Part shown: positions 1 through 5,223 of the stretch, one piece after another
Layout: each line of letters opens with the position of its first letter
Position numbering within the stretch: the stretch's first letter is position 1
Assembly: GCA_029856445.1 (NCBI GenBank)
Contig: JAHQWY010000258.1
Coordinates: 1-5,470, forward strand
Reading direction: 5' to 3'
DNA length: 5,470 nucleotides
Source: Promethearchaeia archaeon
Lineage (GTDB): Archaea > Asgardarchaeota > Lokiarchaeia > Sigyniarchaeales > SOKP01
Position numbers and translations under genes: made by a program
The notes under the pieces: generated by a model
The model's database searches: none
What the model was told of the DNA's origin: nothing
Seen by the model: the letters and a program-made list of their open reading frames with translations, nothing else

Positions 1-789
1 GATGTAATCTGCCGCATAAAAAATCGAACCTACTATTAATGAATTTATTAATGTTCCCATAAAATTCGCTGCAACAACAATAAGAAACGATTTATTTCTA
101 AAAGTAACTCTAAACGCTTCTTTGATTCCCAAAGGTTCATCTACCTTAGTAAATTCAGGTCTCTCTGTAAACTTATATGAAGTATACAAGATTAATGCCA
201 TACCTACAATCCCTACTAAGATCATTGACATCAGGAGTAAGAATCGTGATTGATTTCGGAAGATATCTGGAATAATGAAGCCAAGAATTGTACCAATCAT
301 ACCAAAGAATTGCCAAAACATATTAAGACTATTCCGTTCTTGTTCATCCTCAGTAAGTTCCGGTAATAGAGCAGAATAAACTAAAAAAATTATTGTATAT
401 GCCGTGTCATAAAGGCATGTAGTTATAACCATCCACCAAAACAAATTCCAATTCCCTATACTTTTATCTGGGGCAAACCATACCAATATAAATGTTAACG
501 CTAAAAATGGAGCTGTGAATCTTATAAACGGTATCCTCCGCCCCATCCTTGATCTTGACCGATCTGAATAGAATCCAAATAGAGGATCATTTAATGCATT
601 AACAATTAAATAAATGATCTGAACATAGTAAATTATAGCAGCATTTTTTACAAGACCTAGATAATCAACGTAAAAGATAGGTAATAGAGAAGCATAAATC
701 CCACTAATCATTGCACCACCAAAGCTAGCCATTCCCCATTGTACTTTCTGTGTTATTGAAAACTTGGGTGGTGTTTTACTAATTACCAT
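1..789 (-). CDS. GPH/MelB-like MFS transporter, N-terminal 263 residues (3' end outside window)
   Basis: Translation of the minus strand from the ATG at 789 stays open to the left edge, giving 263 residues of a protein usually about 450 long. It is a polytopic membrane carrier of the glycoside-pentoside-hexuronide:cation symporter family (MFS_2), expected to move a sugar-like or other small organic solute across the cytoplasmic membrane. Visible signatures are NDPLFGFYSDRSRSRMGRR at residues 67-85, the family's loop 2-3 motif, and YSALLPELTEDEQERNSL at 138-155. About six hydrophobic segments precede the cut: near 24-43, 50-66, 92-105, 115-140, 160-174 and 185-204. By alignment from memory to E. 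coli MelB, Asp59 and Thr121 of the cation site match D68 and T132, while Asp55 is N64 and the sugar-binding Asp124 is F135, so substrate and cation coupling may differ. The family is confident; the substrate is unknown. The 94-bp gap to the upstream gene on the same strand has its own promoter-like sequence. Confidence 0.9.
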   Translation of the reverse strand, partial: MVISKTPPKFSITQKVQWGMASFGGAMISGIYASLLPIFYVDYLGLVKNAAIIYYVQIIYLIVNALNDPLFGFYSDRSRSRMGRRIPFIRFTAPFLALTFILVWFAPDKSIGNWNLFWWMVITTCLYDTAYTIIFLVYSALLPELTEDEQERNSLNMFWQFFGMIGTILGFIIPDIFRNQSRFLLLMSMILVGIVGMALILYTSYKFTERPEFTKVDEPLGIKEAFRVTFRNKSFLIVVAANFMGTLINSLIVGSIFYAADYI

Positions 790-797
790 TATATTTT

Positions 798-838
798 GAC
801 CTGATTTTATTGTTATTAGTAAAAGACATATTAATACA
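798..838 (-). promoter_or_regulatory. Putative TATA element and ribosome binding site of the MFS gene
   Basis: Read on the minus strand, GTATTAATATG (838-828) is a TATA-like element 38-49 nt before the ATG at 789. TCAGGTC (804-798) is a partial Shine-Dalgarno sequence about 9 nt before the same ATG. With an archaeal TATA-to-start distance of about 25 nt, transcription would begin near 805-808, leaving a leader just long enough to carry the ribosome site. The arrangement is coherent, but in AT-rich DNA such a TATA match has little weight alone. Confidence 0.35.
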
Positions 839-883
839 GATAACTCAACTTAATAATTTATTAATGTATCTTGTTAAACTAAA

Positions 884-1240
884 TTATTCCATTTTAAAAT
901 CCTTAATAATATTCACATTTTTACTGACGTTAATGGTAATTGCAATAAGTTTAGCTTCTTCTTCGTCTTCCTCTTCAGGATCAAACATCACAAAATAAAA
1001 TCGATTCTCCTCACTTTCATATCCGACTTCCATCTCACCACATTCGTCAGGTAATATTTTTTTTATATCATCAGGAGCATTTTCTTTAAGAATTTCGTAA
1101 ATAGAATCTTCTGCTATTTTTTGTTTGGCTCGAATTTCTTTAATTTTAGCGAAATCAAATTCTCCGAGGAATTTTTGAGCGTTTGTATTTAATTCATTCC
1201 ATTCTTGAAATAAATTATCTAAATCAGGTTTTGAAGTCAT
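884..1240 (-). CDS. Small acidic protein of unknown function (118 aa)
   Basis: I do not recognise a family. The 118-residue protein has an N-terminal half rich in charged and helical residues (about 5-55; LDNLFQEWNELNTNAQKFLG and AKIKEIRAKQKIAEDSIYEI). A Pro/Asp/Gly-containing turn follows at 55-70. A more strand-like part contains NRFYFVMFD (79-87), then a strongly acidic run, EEEDEEE at 89-95, and an ending LIAITINVSKNVNIIKDF at 98-115. There is no signal peptide, membrane segment or metal motif, so it is probably a soluble cytoplasmic protein. The acidic run is coded by GAA/GAG-type repeats, and their complement creates a poly-Ser reading on the other strand that is not a gene. It lies 94 bp upstream of the MFS gene on the same strand, so co-transcription is possible. 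It begins just after an operator-like palindrome, suggesting its own regulation. That it is a real gene is supported by amino-acid composition, the upstream promoter-like sequence and the lack of any competing gene. Confidence 0.72.
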   Translation of the reverse strand: MTSKPDLDNLFQEWNELNTNAQKFLGEFDFAKIKEIRAKQKIAEDSIYEILKENAPDDIKKILPDECGEMEVGYESEENRFYFVMFDPEEEDEEEAKLIAITINVSKNVNIIKDFKME

Positions 1241-1241
1241 A

Positions 1242-1258
1242 AGAATTCATTGAATTCT
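1242..1258. promoter_or_regulatory. 17-bp palindrome, candidate repressor operator
   Basis: AGAATTCA (1242-1249), one spacer T (1250) and TGAATTCT (1251-1258) form a perfect inverted repeat with 8-bp arms. It ends 1 bp before the start codon of the minus-strand small acidic protein at 1240 and abuts the TATA-like element of that gene. It would therefore cover the expected transcription start. Dyads of this size and place are typical of sites for dimeric helix-turn-helix repressors. The regulator is not in the window, and the role is inference. Confidence 0.45.
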
Positions 1259-1270
1259 AATATAATAAAA
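1258..1270 (-). promoter_or_regulatory. Putative TATA element of the small acidic protein gene
   Basis: On the minus strand this reads TTTTATTATATTA, 18-30 nt upstream of the ATG at 1240. At the usual archaeal spacing, transcription would begin at or a few bases before the start codon, giving a nearly leaderless mRNA. No Shine-Dalgarno motif is seen before this ATG, which agrees with that reading. Confidence 0.35.
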
Positions 1271-1289
1271 CTTCTTATTATTATGGAAA

Positions 1290-1335
1290 TAAATATTAAT
1301 TGAAGATCTACCATAATTTCTTATGAATAGAGGTG
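1290..1335 (+). promoter_or_regulatory. Putative TATA element and Shine-Dalgarno site of the nitroreductase gene
   Basis: TAAATATTA (1290-1298) is a TATA-like element that would place a transcription start near 1320. AGAGGTG (1329-1335) is a clear Shine-Dalgarno match 5 nt before the ATG at 1341. The ATG at 1323 would sit almost at the transcription start and has no ribosome site of its own, so this arrangement favours 1341 as the start. Confidence 0.5.
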
Positions 1336-1340
1336 CTAGA

Positions 1341-1916
1341 ATGGAACTTAATCTACCTAAACCTTTACTGAAGGGGAGTAAAAGTCTTGAAGAATGTATA
1401 TATGAACGTGAAAGTGTCAGAAGTTATAAGGCTAAAGTAATCGAACTTGAAAAAATTTCGCAGATCTTATGGGCTACTCAAGGGAAGAAAGGTCATAAAA
1501 GAACAGTCCCTTCAGCTGGTGCAACCTATCCCTTAGAAATTTATGTAAATCTAAAAGATAGGGGTTATTTTCATTACAATATTGGTAAGCATAGTTTAGA
1601 ATTAATTAGTGAAGAGGATTTAAGTGATAAACTCGCTGCAGCTTCTTGGAATCAACATTTTATTTCTGAGGCATATCTCAATGTGATAATTTGTGCAATT
1701 TTTGCCAGAACCACTCAAAGGTACGGGGAAAGAGGTGTAAGATATGTTTTTATCGAAGTAGGTCATTGTGCTCAGAATATACATCTTGAAGCAGTCTCTT
1801 TAGGATTAGACTCAGTTCCTATTGGAGCTTATGAAGACGATAAAGTAAAGGCTGTTTTAGATCTTCCTAAAAATGTTGTACCCCTTTATATTGTCCCAAT
1901 TGGTTATTCAAGATAA
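1341..1916 (+). CDS. SagB/ThcOx-family FMN-dependent nitroreductase-type oxidoreductase
   Basis: This 191-residue protein belongs to the SagB-type branch of the nitroreductase superfamily, which binds FMN and works as a homodimer in the cytoplasm. SagB enzymes in azole-peptide clusters oxidise azolines to azoles, but most stand-alone members have no known substrate. The sequence follows the family end to end: LPKPLLKGSKSLEECIYERESVR at 5-27, where ESVR ends the FMN-phosphate binding R-x-S-x-R element; QILWATQGK (41-49); PSAGATYPLEIYV (57-69); YGERGVRYVFIEVGHCAQN (128-146); and the C-terminal SVPIGAY...PLYIVPIGY (158-189). Length is normal for the single-domain form. The start at 1341 is preferred over an in-frame ATG at 1323 because AGAGGTG lies 5 nt upstream and the N-terminus then matches the usual family start. 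The PRPP synthetase gene follows after 17 bp. No YcaO cyclodehydratase or precursor peptide is visible, so a peptide-modification role is unproven. Confidence 0.93.
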   Translation: MELNLPKPLLKGSKSLEECIYERESVRSYKAKVIELEKISQILWATQGKKGHKRTVPSAGATYPLEIYVNLKDRGYFHYNIGKHSLELISEEDLSDKLAAASWNQHFISEAYLNVIICAIFARTTQRYGERGVRYVFIEVGHCAQNIHLEAVSLGLDSVPIGAYEDDKVKAVLDLPKNVVPLYIVPIGYSR

Positions 1917-1933
1917 ATTTATGATTTGATAAT

Positions 1934-2824
1934 ATGAAAATATTACCAGGTACTTCCTCAATAGAATTAGGGAAAAATATTGCAGAAAGGCTTAATATTC
2001 CGTTATTAGAGCTTAAAGTCAAATATTTCAATGACGGAGAAAGTTATTTGAAAATTATAGGGTCAATTAAAAATCAAGAAATAATTCTAATTCAGAATAC
2101 ATCGCCACCTCAAGAGAAAAACTTGATGGAATTATTATTTCTTGCTTCTACATTAAAGGAATTAGGTGCTTTTAAAGTTCACTCTATTATTCCGTATTTA
2201 TGCTATGCTAGAACGGATAGAAGAAGATTAGAGGGAGAGGTAACTTCTCATCAAAATACCTTGGATTTAATCCAAAACTCTGGAGTTGACTCTTTAGCAA
2301 CCTTACGTGTTCATAATCAAAAAATCTTTCTAGAAACAAATAAAGATTTCAAAAAATATAACATAGATTTCACACCTCTATTGATTCCTGAACTTCATAA
2401 AGCTAAGGAAAAAGATTGGTTTATAATTGGCCCAGATAAAGGAAGTTATGATGATGTAGAAAAGATTGCTCGAGAATTATCAAAACCATTTGCTACTTTG
2501 GAAAAATATCGAGATCCTCATACTCATGAAGTATCATTAGTAGATACCGGTTTTGATTGCCATGAGAAAGACGCAATATTAATTGATGATGCTATTACTT
2601 CTGGGGGAACTGCCTTTGATGCAATTAATATTATCAAACAAAAAAAACCATCCAGTTTAACGTATTTCTGCGTTCATGCTCTAGCAAAAAAAGAGACTTT
2701 TATTAAGATGATGCAAATTGGAGTTACCGAAATAATATCATTAAATACTATTCCCAGAGATGATGTTGACCAAATAGATATTACTTCACATGTGAGTAAG
2801 TTCATAGAAGAAAATTTGTTATGA
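1934..2824 (+). CDS. prs: Divergent ribose-phosphate pyrophosphokinase (PRPP synthetase)
   Basis: This 296-residue protein resembles archaeal PRPP synthetases (usual length about 280-320), which transfer pyrophosphate from ATP to ribose 5-phosphate to make PRPP for nucleotide, His and Trp synthesis. It has two phosphoribosyltransferase-like domains. Visible elements are FNDGE (32-36, the ATP-site FxDGE), YARTDRRRLEGEV (91-103), RVHNQ (125-129), GPDKG (166-170), the catalytic-loop K191-x-R193 in EKYRDPHTHEV, the PRPP loop LIDDAITSGGT (216-226) and NTIP near the C-terminus (271-274). Several usual positions have changed: RQDR is RTDR, the metal-binding D of D-L-H is R125, and the loop D/S-T-G-G-T is T-S-G-G-T. 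It may be an Asgard variant of the enzyme or a paralogue with changed activity. It starts 17 bp after the nitroreductase stop, without a strong Shine-Dalgarno site, so it is probably co-transcribed. A short T-run (2843-2847) after the stop may aid termination. The family is secure; full PRPP synthetase activity is not. Confidence 0.9.
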   Translation: MKILPGTSSIELGKNIAERLNIPLLELKVKYFNDGESYLKIIGSIKNQEIILIQNTSPPQEKNLMELLFLASTLKELGAFKVHSIIPYLCYARTDRRRLEGEVTSHQNTLDLIQNSGVDSLATLRVHNQKIFLETNKDFKKYNIDFTPLLIPELHKAKEKDWFIIGPDKGSYDDVEKIARELSKPFATLEKYRDPHTHEVSLVDTGFDCHEKDAILIDDAITSGGTAFDAINIIKQKKPSSLTYFCVHALAKKETFIKMMQIGVTEIISLNTIPRDDVDQIDITSHVSKFIEENLL

Positions 2825-2865
2825 TATAGTAATATATCCTCGTTTTTGATGATAACTGATATAAT

Positions 2866-3414
2866 TTAATACTGATGTTGAGTATCATATTCTCTCTTTT
2901 CAATAGAAAAAAACATAGCTTTTGGCACGATATTTTTGTGTTTAATATGTCCTAAATATTTCATACCTATTCTTTCTGCGACTTTCCATGCACGGGTGTT
3001 ATTCGGGTGCATATATATTACAATCTTAGGGATTTTTAGTTCTTCAAATGAAAAATCTAATAACTTTAACATAGATTCTATGGCAAATCCATTCCTTCTA
3101 TATTCGGGTAATAAAGCATAAAAACATTCGGTTAATCCATTAATTTCTAAAAATTTTAACCCACAGGTTCCAATAAAACCCTCATTGTCTTTAGTGCAAA
3201 TTGCCAATGCGAAAAGAGGTTCTGTTGAATTATAAGATTTTATAATTGATGAAAATAATGATTGATCCCCTTTCGATGTTTGTCGTTCTGGTACTAGGTA
3301 TTGATTTTTCGAAACTGATTGATCTTTCAATAATAAGGAAAAAGATTTGAAGTCTATATCAATGTACGGCCTGAGAATAAGCCTTCTTGTCTCTAACTTC
3401 TCCGGAATTTTCAT
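2866..3414 (-). CDS. GNAT acetyltransferase, RimJ/RimL type
   Basis: This 182-residue protein is a single-domain GNAT N-acetyltransferase of the Acetyltransf_3 (RimJ/RimL) group, which moves an acetyl group from acetyl-CoA to a protein N-terminus, amino sugar or other amine. The N-terminal LETRRLILRPYIDIDF (7-22) is the hallmark start of the group. IGTCGLKFLE (81-90) is the central strand and YALLPEYRRNGFAIESMLKL (99-118) is motif A; R106-x-x-G109-x-A111 binds the acetyl-CoA pyrophosphate. PNNTRAWKVAERIGMKYLG (137-155) is motif B, with the usual Asn and the ER-x-GM segment. Length is normal and nothing is missing. The acceptor cannot be read from sequence. It converges on the PRPP synthetase gene across 41 bp and is divergent from the CPBP gene. 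The ATG at 3414 lacks a clear ribosome site, suggesting a short or absent leader. Confidence 0.92.
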   Translation of the reverse strand: MKIPEKLETRRLILRPYIDIDFKSFSLLLKDQSVSKNQYLVPERQTSKGDQSLFSSIIKSYNSTEPLFALAICTKDNEGFIGTCGLKFLEINGLTECFYALLPEYRRNGFAIESMLKLLDFSFEELKIPKIVIYMHPNNTRAWKVAERIGMKYLGHIKHKNIVPKAMFFSIEKREYDTQHQY

Positions 3415-3460
3415 TGTATTAAGAAAAATTCAAATTTTAATGAGATATACTATTCTTTAT
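3415..3460. promoter_or_regulatory. Compact divergent promoter region between GNAT and CPBP genes
   Basis: Only 46 bp separate the ATG of the GNAT gene (3414, minus) from the ATG at 3461 of the CPBP gene. An AT-only element, AAATTTTAA (3432-3440), lies 18-28 nt from each start. It reads as TATA-like on both strands, so one element could serve two nearly leaderless transcripts. No Shine-Dalgarno motif is seen before either start. This is inference from spacing and composition. Confidence 0.35.
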
Positions 3461-4273
3461 ATGTTAAATGTTGATAATAGAATTCAATCTAAAGTTAAAA
3501 ATTTAATTATAAGCAATTTTATTATACTTTTAATTTTTCTGTTCTGGTTTTCTTATTCGACATTCTCTTTTGTTTTTAATTTATATATTTTTAGTTTATC
3601 TATTCTAGCAATAAATCTATTCTTTTTGACTATTAAATATAAAAAAGGGAAAGAAATTGAATTATTTTCTTCTTATGCGATGTTAATTATTGTCCTAATA
3701 TTCTTTCTCTTCAATTCTTTACTTTCTCTCATTTCAGACTTCACACCATTTCTCTTTTCTTTTTATAACTTATTAGGTTTAAAACATAAATTTAATTTTC
3801 TAGTTTTTTCGATTTTATTAGCACTAATTTTAACTAAGTTATTCAGTATCTTTCTCTATTTTAACAATAATCCTAAAATTCTTGAATTAGGGAAAGGAGA
3901 TGAAATTTTCCAATATTTTACTAAGGATTTAAGTGAGAAAAAGAAATTATATTTGCCAATATTATTTCCCCTAAGTGCCTTGATTGAAGAATTAGTTTAT
4001 CGAAGTTTAATCTTAAGCTTTTTAATGTTCTATTTTAATATTGATTCATTTTTGGGAATTATTTTTGTTTCTATTATCTTTGGGACTGTACACTTATCAA
4101 CTTCAAAAAATTGGGGACATGTCGTATCAACACTATTATCTTCTATAATATATTCCATAGCTTTAATTCAATTAGGATTATTATACTCTTGGGGATTTCA
4201 TTTAACGACAAATATATTCGTATTATTATTCTATTATCGAACAAGAAGGAAGAATGAAACTCTTATTATTTAA
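3461..4273 (+). CDS. CPBP-family intramembrane metalloprotease homologue (CAAX protease/Abi type)
   Basis: About 270 residues with some eight hydrophobic segments (roughly 15-32, 35-59, 68-91, 112-134, 162-190, 195-212, 220-242 and 245-259) identify an integral membrane protein. The C-terminal half carries all three CPBP motifs: EELVYR at 176-181 (EExxxR), FGTVH at 207-211 (FxxxH) and HLTTN at 247-251 (HxxxN). In the family (Rce1, SagE-like and Abi proteins) these residues form the catalytic or metal site inside the membrane. Members remove C-terminal peptides after prenylation, process or give immunity to peptides, or act in unknown ways, so the substrate here cannot be named. The open frame extends upstream to 3347, inside the GNAT gene; starts at 3440 or 3461 avoid that overlap. 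I chose 3461 because of promoter spacing, while 3440 would add seven residues. The stop lies 3 bp from that of the convergent radical SAM gene. Confidence 0.87.
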   Translation: MLNVDNRIQSKVKNLIISNFIILLIFLFWFSYSTFSFVFNLYIFSLSILAINLFFLTIKYKKGKEIELFSSYAMLIIVLIFFLFNSLLSLISDFTPFLFSFYNLLGLKHKFNFLVFSILLALILTKLFSIFLYFNNNPKILELGKGDEIFQYFTKDLSEKKKLYLPILFPLSALIEELVYRSLILSFLMFYFNIDSFLGIIFVSIIFGTVHLSTSKNWGHVVSTLLSSIIYSIALIQLGLLYSWGFHLTTNIFVLLFYYRTRRKNETLII

Positions 4274-4276
4274 TCC

Positions 4277-5092
4277 CTAGCTCTTTGAAAATCCTCCATG
4301 GTGGAACTCAATATCATAATTAAGTTTCTTTTCCTCACAATAATCTCTAATAATCCCTTCAACAACATCCCAATAACCACGATCTTTTTGTATATCCTTA
4401 TATTTCTGCTGTAAGTTTGGATAATGCTCTTTTATTATTCTCATAATTCTTGGGATATTGTGAGGTCTAAAATTTAAATTCTCGAAACTAAAATCATTAA
4501 CATATTCAATTGATTCTTCAATGATTGATTTAAAGTCAGTTATCTCTGGAAAAAAGGGTGATATAAAAACATAGGTAAAAATTCCAGATTCAGATAGTTC
4601 TTTAATTGCTTTTAATCGGTCTAAAGGTTTAGAAGCTGCTCTTTCAATGATTCTGGCAAAATTCTCATTCAATGTACTTATTGATATACCAACTTTAATA
4701 TTTTCAAATTTCCTAAATAAATCTATATCCCTCGTAACTAATATAGACTTGGTGAGAACTGAGACCTTAGCAGCAGTTCCAACAAGCTTTTCCAATATTT
4801 TTCTGGTATTTTGATATTTCTTTTCTAAGGGCAAGTATGGATCAGTTACAGAACTAAGCAGAATTTTCTTTCCATCATATTTTTCAGGTTTAATCTTGGT
4901 CAAATCAAAGGTTTTAACATCTAAAAACTGACCCCATTTATCTCCCTTATGACCAGTAAACCTAATCATAAATTCAGCATAACAATAAATACAGCCATGT
5001 TGACACCCAGTATAGGGATTTATAACATAATCTATTGAAGGAATATTGCTCTTTGTTATAATACTTTTAGTTTCTCGGAAATTGATTTTCAT
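4277..5092 (-). CDS. SplB-like radical SAM protein (SPL family, COG1533 type)
   Basis: This 271-residue protein is a radical SAM enzyme related to spore photoproduct lyase. A 4Fe-4S cluster held by three cysteines cleaves S-adenosylmethionine to start radical chemistry. The cluster motif is NPYTGCQHGCIYCYAE (25-40), with C30, C34 and C37 in the CxxxCxxC spacing. The rest fits the archaeal/bacterial SplB-like group: SSVTDPYLPLEKKYQNTRKI (80-99), VSVLTKSILVTRDIDLF (110-126), VGISISTLNE (134-143), DRLKAIKELSESG (158-170) and FISPFFPEITD (176-186). The family's usual E-P-R-A-P reads E-R-A-A-S here (150-154). Most members of this group have no assigned reaction, and presence outside spore-formers argues against spore photoproduct repair. 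The ATG at 5092 gives the normal N-terminus; a TATA-like element 26-33 nt upstream and no good Shine-Dalgarno site suggest a short leader. It is divergent from the DUF4184 gene across 131 bp. Confidence 0.92.
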   Translation of the reverse strand: MKINFRETKSIITKSNIPSIDYVINPYTGCQHGCIYCYAEFMIRFTGHKGDKWGQFLDVKTFDLTKIKPEKYDGKKILLSSVTDPYLPLEKKYQNTRKILEKLVGTAAKVSVLTKSILVTRDIDLFRKFENIKVGISISTLNENFARIIERAASKPLDRLKAIKELSESGIFTYVFISPFFPEITDFKSIIEESIEYVNDFSFENLNFRPHNIPRIMRIIKEHYPNLQQKYKDIQKDRGYWDVVEGIIRDYCEEKKLNYDIEFHHGGFSKS

Positions 5093-5117
5093 TCTTTAGA
5101 TTAAAATATTTTCTTGA

Positions 5118-5125
5118 TTATAAAA
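5118..5125 (-). promoter_or_regulatory. Putative TATA element of the radical SAM gene
   Basis: On the minus strand this reads TTTTATAA, 26-33 nt before the ATG at 5092. That is the distance expected for an archaeal TATA box driving a leaderless or very short-leader transcript. The local sequence is so AT-rich that chance matches are common. Confidence 0.35.
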
Positions 5126-5149
5126 TTAATTCACCAAACATAAAATTAA
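5120..5149. repeat. Two copies of a 10-bp direct repeat, 20-bp period
   Basis: ATAAAATTAA occurs at 5120-5129 and again at 5140-5149, exactly 20 bp apart, about two helical turns. One copy overlaps the presumed TATA element of the radical SAM gene. It could be a tandem regulator site or duplicated promoter element, but its AT-only content makes chance likely. Confidence 0.35.
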
Positions 5150-5223
5150 CTATCTCAAATTTCATTTCAAAAAGTTAAAACCGATTCAATAATTGTTATC
5201 ATTAAAAAGATTACTTCAGTTAC

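Noticed and set aside
810..998. Plus-strand open frame with a poly-Ser end
   Set aside because: It is the complement of the minus-strand acidic protein; the poly-Ser run is only the reverse reading of its Glu/Asp codons, and the frame resembles no known protein.
1258..1300. AT-rich repeated TTATTA/TAATAA tracts in the divergent intergenic region
   Set aside because: Apart from the two promoter-like elements and the palindrome already listed, these are low-complexity AT runs with no ordered repeat unit.
1323..1340. Earlier in-frame ATG for the nitroreductase (six extra residues)
   Set aside because: The Shine-Dalgarno motif AGAGGTG lies inside this stretch and serves the ATG at 1341, and the family N-terminus begins after it.
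2825..2865. Possible hairpin terminator between the convergent PRPP synthetase and GNAT genes
   Set aside because: I see only a T5 run (2843-2847) and no stable GC-containing stem; archaeal termination can use T-runs alone, so the evidence is too thin for a feature.
2936..3121. Plus-strand open frame of 61 codons inside the GNAT gene
   Set aside because: It is fully antisense to a GNAT gene with intact motifs A and B and has no ribosome site or family resemblance.
3347..3460. Upstream extension of the CPBP protein to an ATG at 3347
   Set aside because: The extension overlaps the 5' end of the GNAT coding region by 68 bp and adds no motif or membrane segment needed by the family; ATGs at 3440 and 3461 fit better.
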